Assembly: GCA_018712885.1 (NCBI GenBank)
Contig: DVGE01000151.1
Location: forward strand, 1-18,751
Direction: 5' to 3'
Source of the DNA: Candidatus Pullichristensenella stercoripullorum
Lineage (GTDB): Bacteria; Bacillota; Clostridia; Christensenellales; Aristaeellaceae
DNA: 18,751 nt
Shown here: positions 1 through 6,805 of the stretch, in pieces
How the letters are laid out: the number at the start of each line of letters is the position of its first letter
How positions within the stretch are numbered: the first letter of the stretch is position 1
Position numbers and translations under genes: made by a program
The notes under the pieces: model-generated
What the model was told of the DNA's origin: nothing
The model's database searches: none
Seen by the model: only the letters and a program-made list of their open reading frames with translations

Positions 1-356
1 AGACCTACGACGCGGCTGTGAACCTGATCACCGGTTACGATGATCTGAAGGCGATCTACTGCACCGCCGGCGGCCCCTTCGGCGCTGCGCAGGCTGTCCA
101 GGATCAGGGCAAGACCGGTGAGATCGGCGTCGTCTGCTTCGACTGGGTGCCCGACGTGGTCCGCTACGTCGCCTCTGGCGAGATCGTTGCCGCCGTTTCC
201 CAGGATCCCCAGGCCATGGCGTTCAACGCGCTGGCGACCTGCTACAACTACATCGTCGCGGGCGTCGAGCCGGAGAGCACCCACCTGCTGACCGAGTCTG
301 ACATCCTCACCCCCGACAATCTGGCTGAGAAGCTGCCGGATTACGTGGCCGAATAA
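1..356 (+). CDS. Sugar ABC transporter substrate-binding protein, C-terminal part (5' end outside window)
   Basis: The frame is open from base 3 and ends at TAA 354-356, giving the last 117 residues of a type I periplasmic-binding-protein fold (Peripla_BP_4, ribose/rhamnose/autoinducer-binding type). The pattern LITGYDDLKAIYCTAGGPFG, then GEIGVVCFDWVPDVVRYVASGEI and VSQDPQAMAFNAL, is typical of lobe 2, in which the ligand-dependent residue follows the strand ending in VCFD and the VSQDP segment lies near the hinge. In a Gram-positive host the protein would be a membrane-anchored lipoprotein that delivers a sugar to an ABC permease; the lipobox and probably the permease and ATPase genes lie upstream of the window. 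Its position before sugar-catabolic genes suggests that it imports the island's substrate. The ligand cannot be read from this fragment. Confidence 0.85.
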   Translation, partial: TYDAAVNLITGYDDLKAIYCTAGGPFGAAQAVQDQGKTGEIGVVCFDWVPDVVRYVASGEIVAAVSQDPQAMAFNALATCYNYIVAGVEPESTHLLTESDILTPDNLAEKLPDYVAE

Positions 357-364
357 CCGATGAC

Positions 365-427
365 GGCGGTTCCGATCCGCCTGTGACCTTTGAAAATGGG
401 CGGGGCGTCGCACGGTGCCCCGCCCAT
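365..427 (+). promoter_or_regulatory. Two intergenic hairpins between the binding-protein gene and the aldo/keto reductase
   Basis: GGCGG (365-369) pairs with CCGCC (377-381). A stronger stem follows: ATGGGCGGGGC (396-406) is perfectly complementary to GCCCCGCCCAT (417-427) around a 10-base loop. No T-run follows, so this is not a standard intrinsic terminator on the plus strand. Such stems often protect the 3' end of abundant binding-protein mRNA or reduce read-through. That role is inferred. Confidence 0.45.
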
Positions 428-493
428 GCTGAAACGCCGACAAATTTCCCGCCGCGCGCGGAACGCATCCGGGCTAAATCACAGGAGGTTGCC

Positions 494-1474
494 ATGATCT
501 ACAAGAAAGTAAAGCGCATCGACGAAAAGATCTCCGCCATCGGCATCGGCTGCTGGAACTTTGGCGGCGACTGGGATACTTCCAACGACGACAACGCCAT
601 CGCCATCGTCCACGCGGCGATCGACAGCGGCGTCAACCTGTTCGACGTGGCGCCGGTATACGGCTGGCATCACGCGGAGCGCGTGCTGGGCAAGGCCCTG
701 AAGGGCGGCCTGCGCGAAAAGGTCGTCATCGCCTCCAAGTGCGGCCTCGTCTGGAACGAGAAGCATGAGACGGTCAACGACCTGTCCCGCAAGAACATCC
801 TGCGGGAGATCGACGAGAGCCTTGAGAGGTTGCAGACCGACTACATCGACATCTATCAGTTGCACTGGCCGGATCCCAAGACGCCCATCGAAGAAACGGC
901 GAAGGTGCTCGACGAGATCAAAAAAGCCGGCAAGATCCGTCACATCGGCCTGTCCAACTTCTCGCAGGCCGACATGGAGACCTTCATGACCATGGTGGAC
1001 ATCGACGAACAGCAGGGCCTGTACAACATGTTCGAGCGCAACACCGACAGTTACCACAATATCCCCCTGGCATATAAGACGGAAAAGGAAATGCTGCCCA
1101 ACGTACACAAGTACGGTCAGGCTTTCCTGCCCTACAGCCCGCTGTTCCAGGGCCTGCTGGCCGGCAAATTCAAAAATGGCATCAATTTCTCCGCCCGCGA
1201 CATCCGCAACGAGAACCCCAAGTTCTCCAAGGGCCGCTTTGAGGTCTACTACGAGGGCTACAAGCGCGTACAGGCCATCGCGGACGAGATGGAAAAGCCC
1301 ATCGCCCAGGTCGCGATCAACTGGCTGCGCCAGAAGGAAGACGTCACCTCGATCATCAACGGCGTCTCTTCCCTCTCCCAGCTGGAGAAGAACGTTTCCG
1401 CCATGGAGTGGGACATTTCCGACGAGTATATGGCCAAGCTGAACGCGGCCATCGCCGAGTTCGAGGATATGTAA
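494..1474 (+). CDS. Aldo/keto reductase
   Basis: A 326-residue NAD(P)H-dependent oxidoreductase of the aldo/keto reductase superfamily, a cytosolic TIM barrel of usual length. The catalytic tetrad is visible: Asp51 and Tyr56 in FDVAPVYGWHHAE, Lys82 in IASKCG and His124 in YQLHWPD. The late segments GLSNFS, YSPLFQGLLAGKF and INWLRQKEDVTSIINGVSS match the family's nucleotide-binding part. The ATG at 494 is chosen because AGGAGG (483-488) lies at ideal distance; the frame stays open upstream but lacks a ribosome binding site and family similarity. The VOC gene follows after 13 bases. In this context the enzyme probably interconverts a sugar or aldehyde intermediate with its alcohol or keto form. 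The substrate is not evident from the sequence. Confidence 0.92.
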   Translation: MIYKKVKRIDEKISAIGIGCWNFGGDWDTSNDDNAIAIVHAAIDSGVNLFDVAPVYGWHHAERVLGKALKGGLREKVVIASKCGLVWNEKHETVNDLSRKNILREIDESLERLQTDYIDIYQLHWPDPKTPIEETAKVLDEIKKAGKIRHIGLSNFSQADMETFMTMVDIDEQQGLYNMFERNTDSYHNIPLAYKTEKEMLPNVHKYGQAFLPYSPLFQGLLAGKFKNGINFSARDIRNENPKFSKGRFEVYYEGYKRVQAIADEMEKPIAQVAINWLRQKEDVTSIINGVSSLSQLEKNVSAMEWDISDEYMAKLNAAIAEFEDM

Positions 1475-1487
1475 GGAGGCGCACGGC

Positions 1488-1886
1488 ATGCAATATATCG
1501 AAGCGCTGCATCATGTCGGGTTGCCGACTGCGAACATGAAGGCCACGGTGGAATTCTATGGATCCCTCGGCGGCAAAGTCGTGTTCGAAAAGGACGACGT
1601 CGAAGCTGGTCAGCCCATCCAGGTGAAACACATCAACTTCCACGGCGTGTTGCTCGAGTGCTATGAGCGCACCGAAACGGCGCAATGCCCCGGCGCGGTG
1701 GATCATCTGGCCTTCAAGGTACACGACATCGACGAAATGTACGCCCTGTGCAAGGAAAAGGGGCTTACGCTGTTCGAGGACTGCGCAGACGCCATCGGCC
1801 ACTCCACCTACTGGCCGAAGGGCACGCGCTGGTTCATCGTCATCGGGCCCAACGCGGAAAAGATCGAATTCTGCACAGAGGGCTGA
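1488..1886 (+). CDS. VOC-family (glyoxalase/bleomycin-resistance fold) protein
   Basis: 132 residues with the two beta-alpha-beta-beta-beta modules of the vicinal oxygen chelate fold. The four positions that bind a divalent metal in the superfamily are all filled: His9 in LHHVGL, Glu57 in GVLLECYE, His73 in AVDHLAFKV and Glu127 in KIEFC. This argues for an active metalloenzyme (epimerase, lyase or dioxygenase type). AAGGAGG, overlapping the stop of the preceding reductase gene, sets the start. Placed between a reductase and a sugar kinase, an epimerase- or isomerase-like role on a sugar intermediate is plausible, because the island shows no classical isomerase. That is inference; glyoxalase-like detoxification of methylglyoxal arising from aldolase products is the main alternative. 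Confidence 0.87.
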   Translation: MQYIEALHHVGLPTANMKATVEFYGSLGGKVVFEKDDVEAGQPIQVKHINFHGVLLECYERTETAQCPGAVDHLAFKVHDIDEMYALCKEKGLTLFEDCADAIGHSTYWPKGTRWFIVIGPNAEKIEFCTEG

Positions 1887-1932
1887 AAAATGGCGTTTCC
1901 GCCTCGTCGCGGGCGCGAAAGGAGTGCTTTGC

Positions 1933-3489
1933 ATGGGAAACCGGGATAAGATCATCGCCTACGATTTGGGCACGAGCGGCATCAAGGCTTCGCTATACGA
2001 CGCCGCGGGCCGTCAGCTCGCGGACACGCTGTCGACCTACGACACGGTCTACACGGGCAAAAAGTTCCACGAACAGGATCCCATGCAGTGGTGGGAAGGC
2101 ATCCGCACGACCACCAAAGCACTGTTGGAAAAGTCCGGCGTGGCCGCGGGCGAGATCCTGGCGCTCTCCATCTCCGGGCACTCGCTGGGCGCTGTGCCCG
2201 TGTCTGCGGAGGGCGAGATCCTTGTCGACCGCACGCCGCTCTGGTCTGACCTGCGCGCCGAGCGCGAGGCGGACGCCTTTTTCGAGAACGTGGATTATCG
2301 CAACTGGTACATGTGTACCGGCAACGGTTTTCCGCGGGAATGTTATTCCGTATTCAAGATCATGTGGTGCCGTGATCATCAGGGCGATGTCTATCGCCGG
2401 GCGGCGAAGTTCCTCGGCTCGAAAGACCTGTGCAACTTCCTGATGACCGGCCGCATGTGTACCGATCCCTCCTACGCCTCCGGCAGCGGCGTTTACAGCC
2501 TCCTGGAAGGCAGGTACGTGCCCGCGTATATCGAGGCCGCCGGCATCGACGCGGACAAATTGCCGGAGATCATTCCCTCGGACGGCGTCGTGGGCCATCT
2601 GACCGCTCGCGCCGCCGCCGCGCTGGGGCTGCACGAAGACGTGCAGGTGGTCTGCGGCGGCGTGGACAATTCCTGTATGGCGCTGGGCGCACGGGGCATC
2701 GCCAACAACCGCGTGTACCTGTCGCTGGGTTCCTCGGCGTGGATCGCGGTGATCGCGGATAAGCCCATCCTCGACTTCCAGTACAAGCCTTTCGTGTTCG
2801 CGCATGTGATCCCGGGCATGTATGCCTCGGCGACGTCCATCTTCGCCGCCGGCACGAGCATGCGCTGGGCGCGGGAGAACCTCTGCCCCGATCTGGTGGA
2901 AGCCGAGCGACGCGGCGAGATCAAGGATGCCTATGTCGCCATGAATGAAATGACCGAGCGCTCCCCCATCGGGGCAAAGCGGCTGATCTTCAACCCCTGT
3001 CTGTCCGGCGGCTCGATGATCGAGGAAGATGCGGCGATCACGGGCGGCTTTGTGGGCCTGAACATGGGCCACGACCGCAATGACCTGGTGCGCGCCGTGA
3101 TGGAGGGCATCACCTACAATCTGCGCTACGCGCTGGAGATCCTCAAGCGCTACGATCCCGACATCCACGAGATGCTGATGGTGGGTGGCGGCAGCAAGAG
3201 CCCGCTGTGGCGGCAGATGTTCGCGGACGTGATGCGTCTTGATACCATCAAGACCAGCATCGTTCAGGACGCGGCCTCGCTGGGCGCAGCGGCGTTGGCG
3301 CTCAAGGGCCTCGGCCTCTGGCCGGATTACAGCCGCATCGACGAATTGCACGCGGTCGAAGCGCGCTGCGTGCCCAACGAGGCCAACGCGCGCAAGTACG
3401 ACGAGATGTACAAGGCGCATCGCGCCATCGCGCATTTTATGGCCAAATCAGGAAGATTGCTGGAGGAGATGTTCCCAGACGAGGCGTGA
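1933..3489 (+). CDS. FGGY-family carbohydrate kinase (xylulokinase-like)
   Basis: 518 residues, normal for FGGY sugar kinases, which transfer the ATP gamma-phosphate to a ketose or polyol. The N-terminal phosphate-binding loop is YDLGTSGIKASLYD (Asp11, Thr14). WSDLR (104-108) fits the sugar-contact region, GGVDNSCMALG carries the likely catalytic base Asp245, and SLGSSAW (264-270) plus GGGSKSPLWRQMFADV form the ATP side, followed by the QDAASLGAAALA helix. The start is the ATG at 1933 preceded by AAAGGAG (1918-1924); the frame is open further upstream but overlaps the VOC gene out of frame. Its closest overall look is xylulokinase, but specificity within FGGY cannot be settled by eye, and L-xylulose, ribulose or autoinducer-2-type (LsrK) substrates are possible. 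It lies 46 bases after the VOC gene, probably in the same transcript. Confidence 0.92.
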   Translation: MGNRDKIIAYDLGTSGIKASLYDAAGRQLADTLSTYDTVYTGKKFHEQDPMQWWEGIRTTTKALLEKSGVAAGEILALSISGHSLGAVPVSAEGEILVDRTPLWSDLRAEREADAFFENVDYRNWYMCTGNGFPRECYSVFKIMWCRDHQGDVYRRAAKFLGSKDLCNFLMTGRMCTDPSYASGSGVYSLLEGRYVPAYIEAAGIDADKLPEIIPSDGVVGHLTARAAAALGLHEDVQVVCGGVDNSCMALGARGIANNRVYLSLGSSAWIAVIADKPILDFQYKPFVFAHVIPGMYASATSIFAAGTSMRWARENLCPDLVEAERRGEIKDAYVAMNEMTERSPIGAKRLIFNPCLSGGSMIEEDAAITGGFVGLNMGHDRNDLVRAVMEGITYNLRYALEILKRYDPDIHEMLMVGGGSKSPLWRQMFADVMRLDTIKTSIVQDAASLGAAALALKGLGLWPDYSRIDELHAVEARCVPNEANARKYDEMYKAHRAIAHFMAKSGRLLEEMFPDEA

Positions 3490-3517
3490 TGTGCTATAAT
3501 AGCGAGCGAAATAGCTC
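3472..3517 (+). promoter_or_regulatory. Promoter of the GntR-family regulator gene, with a small palindrome at the start site
   Basis: TTCCCA (3472-3477), a 17-base spacer and TATAAT (3495-3500) preceded by TG (extended -10) form a good sigma-A promoter. The -35 lies in the last codons of the kinase gene and the -10 just after its stop. The expected start near 3507 falls inside GAGC-gaaata-GCTC (3504-3517), a short inverted repeat that could be an operator for autoregulation. The operator role is inferred. Confidence 0.6.
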
Positions 3518-3593
3518 TCGAGGGGCAATTCCGCGATCAGCCAAGTCATGCGTACCTATGGAGTATTCGCGGAAGGAAGGCGGGTACATCCTG

Positions 3594-4307
3594 ATGACGA
3601 AAGTTCCGGCGTATCGCACTGTCTATAAGACGATCAAACAGCGGATCAAAGACGCTTACTATTCCGTGGGCTCGCTGTTGCCCACGGAGGCTGAGCTGGA
3701 AAAGGAATTCTCTGTCAGTCGGACGACTGTCCGCAGAGCGGCAGCCATGCTTTCCAGCGAGGGGTATATCCGCGTCGTACAGGGCAAGGGGAGCGTCGTG
3801 CTCTCCGCGACGACGACGCAGCGCCTGAATTCCATCTCTTCCATCACCGAAACGCTCAAGATGCGCGGGTTTGATGTGAGCACCAAGGATATGCGCGTCG
3901 AGCGCGTGCCTGCGCCGCCGCAGGTGGCAGAGGCGCTGCACCTGGCGGAGGAAGAGACGGTCTATCTCCTGCAGCGCATACAGTGCGTAGACGGCGCGCC
4001 CTTCGCGATCATGAACAATTATCTGAAAGCGAGTTTGGTTCCCGACTTTGAACAGTACTGCGACAAATTTGTCAGCCTTTACAGGTTTTTGGAGGATCAC
4101 TACCACATCAGCTTTCAGAGCGCCGTGGAGTATCTGAGCGCTTCCAACGCTGATTTCATCGAGTCGATGGTGCTCAACATCCCGGCGGGCACGGCGCTTT
4201 TGTGCAGCCGGCGCGTCACCAGCGACGAGCAGGGGCCCTTTGAGTATGGGGTGACGAAGATCCTCGCGGAGCGGTACGAATACTGTGTTTACCTCAGCGG
4301 CAGGTGA
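3594..4307 (+). CDS. GntR/HutC-type transcriptional regulator (winged helix + UTRA domain)
   Basis: 237 residues. The N-terminal winged helix (about 6-70) shows the GntR pattern: YKTIKQRIKDAYYSVGSLLP, then TEAELEKEFSVSRTTVRRA as helix-turn-helix and GYIRVVQGKGSVVL as wing. Residues from about 85 onwards form a UTRA effector-binding domain (LLQRIQCVDGAPFAIMNNYL, later CSRRVTSDEQGPFEYGVTK), which in this family senses a sugar phosphate or related metabolite. The ATG at 3594 is chosen because it directly precedes the winged helix and follows AAGGAAGG (3573-3580), although the spacing is long; an in-frame ATG at 3558 lacks a ribosome binding site. It has its own promoter and sits inside the catabolic island, so it most likely represses the flanking genes and itself until the substrate appears. 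Confidence 0.9.
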   Translation: MTKVPAYRTVYKTIKQRIKDAYYSVGSLLPTEAELEKEFSVSRTTVRRAAAMLSSEGYIRVVQGKGSVVLSATTTQRLNSISSITETLKMRGFDVSTKDMRVERVPAPPQVAEALHLAEEETVYLLQRIQCVDGAPFAIMNNYLKASLVPDFEQYCDKFVSLYRFLEDHYHISFQSAVEYLSASNADFIESMVLNIPAGTALLCSRRVTSDEQGPFEYGVTKILAERYEYCVYLSGR

Positions 4308-4367
4308 GCACTTCCGGCCCTGGAGCGGGCCAGCAACATCGAATGGTAGGAAACGGAGGTTTTGAGC

Positions 4368-5051
4368 ATGAATACTTTGGAGGCGGCGAGGTTTATCGAC
4401 ATCAGCGCAGTGCGCACGCATCACACGCTGAGCGACATCGAAGAGCTGGTCAAATACGGCAGGCAGTATCACTTTATCAATCTGCATGTGTTGCCCTGCT
4501 GGGTGCCGACGCTGGCAAAAATGATCCGCGACCTGGACGACGTCTACGTCGGCTCGCCGGTGGGCTTCCCTGGCGGTGGGCACTGCACGGAGACGAAGCT
4601 GGTGGAAGCCAAACGGTTGATTGAGGACGGCGTGGACGAAATGGACATCGTCATGAACGTCGGCAAGTTCAAGAACAAGGAATACAACTACGTGCTGGAC
4701 GAGCTGCAGGCGATCATCGAGCTGGCCAAAAACAAGATCCGCATGACGAAAGTCATCATCGAGATCAATACGCTGACCGATGAGGAGATGATCAAGGCCT
4801 GCGAGCTGGTGAAGCAGAGCGGTGCCGATTTCGTCAAGACCGGCACCGGCTGGGTGCCTGGCGGCGCCAACATCGAGCGCATCCGCAAAATGAAGGAATT
4901 TTGCGGCGACGACCTGAAGATCAAGGCCGCCGGCGGCATCCGCACCTATGAGGATTTCAAAGCGTTGCTCGATATGGGCGTGGAGCGCATGGGCATCAAC
5001 ACCAAGTCCGCAATCGAGATCGTCCACGCGGCGGAAGCCGCCGGCCGTTGA
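4368..5051 (+). CDS. DeoC-family class I aldolase (deoxyribose-phosphate aldolase-like, divergent)
   Basis: 227 residues, the normal DeoC length, predicted cytosolic TIM barrel that cleaves a phosphorylated sugar through a lysine Schiff base. The Schiff-base Lys157 is in DFVKTGTGW, the second lysine Lys186 in IKAAGGIR, and the acidic partner Asp93 in EMDIVMNVG; all three correspond to catalytic residues of E. coli DeoC. The N-terminal part is unlike standard DeoC: FIDISAVRTHHT replaces the usual DHTLL-type motif, and NLHVLPCWVP stands where CVNP-type sequences are expected. The substrate may therefore not be 2-deoxyribose 5-phosphate. The ATG at 4368 follows GGAGG (4355-4359); an upstream in-frame TTG is less likely. 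It lies 60 bases after the regulator gene and is followed by a terminator. Confidence 0.87.
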   Translation: MNTLEAARFIDISAVRTHHTLSDIEELVKYGRQYHFINLHVLPCWVPTLAKMIRDLDDVYVGSPVGFPGGGHCTETKLVEAKRLIEDGVDEMDIVMNVGKFKNKEYNYVLDELQAIIELAKNKIRMTKVIIEINTLTDEEMIKACELVKQSGADFVKTGTGWVPGGANIERIRKMKEFCGDDLKIKAAGGIRTYEDFKALLDMGVERMGINTKSAIEIVHAAEAAGR

Positions 5052-5112
5052 GCGCGGCGGAGCTTTCCTTGTTCGCGCGGACGACCGCCTGGCGCGCCGT
5101 GAAGTTGTGTGC

Positions 5113-5151
5113 AAGGAGAGCTGTCGCAACATGTGGCAGCTCTCCTTTTTT
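5113..5151 (+). terminator. Intrinsic terminator inside the catabolic island
   Basis: AAGGAGAGCTG (5113-5123) and CAGCTCTCCTT (5137-5147) form a perfect 11-bp stem around a 13-base loop and run into six T residues (5146-5151). It ends the unit containing the DeoC-like gene. I see no promoter in the roughly 50 bases between it and the next gene, so the downstream genes may depend on read-through. Confidence 0.88.
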
Positions 5152-5200
5152 GTCCGGCGGCAGGCGCGATCCGCGCATCTGAAAAGGAGGAACGGCAAAC

Positions 5201-6133
5201 GTGATCAATACCGTCACAGTGAACCCGGCGATCGACCGCATCGTCTATCTGGATCGGTTCGTGCGCAACATCACCAACCGCATCCGGGCGACGAAGGATA
5301 CCATGGGCGGCAAGGGCACCCATGTGTCCTTGAACCTGACGCTGATGGGCTCTCCCTCGCGCGCCTTCGGCTTTGCCTTCGGCAGCACGGGCCGGCGCAT
5401 CATCGACATGCTGCGCGAGGGCGGCGTGGAGCCCTGTTTCATTTACGGCGAGACCGGCGAAAGCCGCACGAATTACCTGCTGGTGGAGGAGGAGACCCGC
5501 GACGCGACGCTGGTAGCCGACAAAGGCCCCCTGCCCGGCGACGACCAAGTGCAGGCGTTTTACGACCTGATGCGCGCCACCGTCGGCGAGGGCGATCTGC
5601 TGGCCTTGTCCGGCGACGCCTCCAACTTCCCCGATCCTTACATCTACAACCGCATCATCGACCTGCTCGCTGACAAAGGCGTAAAGGTGTTTCTCGACGC
5701 CAGCGGCCCTTCGCTGGTCGCATGCATCCAGAGATCGCCCTATCTGGCCAAGCCCAACAAGTACGAACTGGGGCAATTGCTCGGCAGGGAGCTCGTGACC
5801 GACGCGGATGTGATCCGCGCCATCGCCGACACAGATCGCTACAACGTTGAGATCATGGCGGTGTCCATGGGCGGCGAAGGCTCCCTGGTGCGCGCGGGGG
5901 ACACGCTGCTGCGCGTCACGCCGCCCAAGGTAGACGTCTACAACAGTGTCGGCTGCGGCGATTGCTTCCTCGCCGGCATGCTGCACAGCTGCGAATGTGG
6001 CATGGCCCTGGAGGACGCCCTGCGCTATGCCACGGCAGTATCGGCGGCGACGGCGGAATCCGCGCTCTCGGTGTTTTTTGACCCAGCGCGCGCCGAAGCG
6101 CTGATGGATCAGGTGACGATCCAAAAACTGTGA
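5201..6133 (+). CDS. PfkB-family sugar(-phosphate) kinase, 1-phosphofructokinase/LacC-like
   Basis: 310 residues, the usual length for the 1-phosphofructokinase/tagatose-6-phosphate kinase branch of the ribokinase superfamily. The opening TVTVNPAIDRIVYLD, the GGKGTHVSLNL glycine motif (36-46), AKPNKYELGQLLG (183-195), VSMGGEGSLV and the C-terminal anion-hole motif NSVGCGDCFLAGM with catalytic base Asp254 are all present. The GTG at 5201 is used as start because AAAGGAGG (5183-5190) is well placed. Enzymes of this branch usually phosphorylate a ketose monophosphate to a bisphosphate, here probably supplying or following one of the neighbouring aldolases. The second motif has Cys where many relatives have Ala (GAGD), a mild change. 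Exact substrate unknown. Confidence 0.9.
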   Translation: MINTVTVNPAIDRIVYLDRFVRNITNRIRATKDTMGGKGTHVSLNLTLMGSPSRAFGFAFGSTGRRIIDMLREGGVEPCFIYGETGESRTNYLLVEEETRDATLVADKGPLPGDDQVQAFYDLMRATVGEGDLLALSGDASNFPDPYIYNRIIDLLADKGVKVFLDASGPSLVACIQRSPYLAKPNKYELGQLLGRELVTDADVIRAIADTDRYNVEIMAVSMGGEGSLVRAGDTLLRVTPPKVDVYNSVGCGDCFLAGMLHSCECGMALEDALRYATAVSAATAESALSVFFDPARAEALMDQVTIQKL

Positions 6134-6160
6134 ATCACACACGCGAAAGGAGACTTTCCC

Positions 6161-6793
6161 ATGAACCTGTCCTATTACGATATCCGGTTACAGATGTGCA
6201 AGATCGCCAAGTGCATGTGGGATCGCCGGCTCACCAACGCCGCGGGCGGCAACTTCGCTGTGCGCGTGGAAGAAAACCGCATCCTCATCTCCCCCTCGAT
6301 GATGTCCGAGCACCATCAGTGCGACCTGCAGCCTGAAGATCTCCTGCTCATCGACTACGACGAAAACGTCCTCGAGGGCACGGGCAAGCTGTCCCGCGAG
6401 ACGAAGATGCACATACTGCTCCTCTCCGGCTTCAAAAACATCGGGGCCACGATCCACGCGCATCCCTTCTACTGCATGCCCTTCATCGCCTTCTCTCAGC
6501 CCATCCCCAACGTCACCGAAGCGACCATGGGGCGCGGCTACGTGGAATGCATGCCCTGGGCCAAGGCCTACACCGAAGAGCTGGCGCACAATGTGTATGA
6601 CTACTTCGACCAGCGCCGCGAATTGGCGGAACGCAAACCGCTGGGCATGATCATGCCCAAGCACGGCGTGTGCGTCAGCGGCCCCACGCTGTACGGCGCC
6701 TATTCCATGCTTGAGCGCATCGAGGCCGACGCCTTCTGCAATCTTGCGAAAGCCGTCATGTGGCCGGATCTGCCGTTTCCCAAAAACGACTGA
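6161..6793 (+). CDS. Class II aldolase/adducin-family protein (RhaD/FucA-like)
   Basis: 210 residues, normal for zinc-dependent class II ketose-1-phosphate aldolases and the related 4-epimerases. TNAAGGNFAVRVEEN fits the phosphate-binding loop. Glu80 in SRETKMH is at the position of the catalytic acid, and the metal ligands are His99 and His101 in IHAHPFY and His168 in MPKHGV. AAAGGAG (6146-6152) sets the start, 27 bases after the PfkB-like gene, with the rhamnulokinase-like gene 12 bases downstream. That pairing, kinase plus class II aldolase, is the core of L-rhamnulose and L-fuculose catabolism, so cleavage of a ketose 1-phosphate to dihydroxyacetone phosphate and an aldehyde is the best guess. 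L-ribulose-5-phosphate epimerase activity is the alternative. Confidence 0.9.
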   Translation: MNLSYYDIRLQMCKIAKCMWDRRLTNAAGGNFAVRVEENRILISPSMMSEHHQCDLQPEDLLLIDYDENVLEGTGKLSRETKMHILLLSGFKNIGATIHAHPFYCMPFIAFSQPIPNVTEATMGRGYVECMPWAKAYTEELAHNVYDYFDQRRELAERKPLGMIMPKHGVCVSGPTLYGAYSMLERIEADAFCNLAKAVMWPDLPFPKND

Positions 6794-6805
6794 CGGAGCG
6801 TATCC

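Noticed and set aside
479..1489. Long open frames antisense to the aldo/keto reductase and to most other genes (for example 1993-3435, 6188-7675, 13371-15062)
   Set aside because: They mirror G+C-rich codon bias of the real genes on the opposite strand, have low-complexity His/Arg/Ala-rich translations and lack ribosome binding sites and family motifs.
4315..4332. Small hairpin GGCCC-tggagc-GGGCC between the regulator and the DeoC-like gene
   Set aside because: Five-bp stem without a T-run; not enough to call a terminator or control element.
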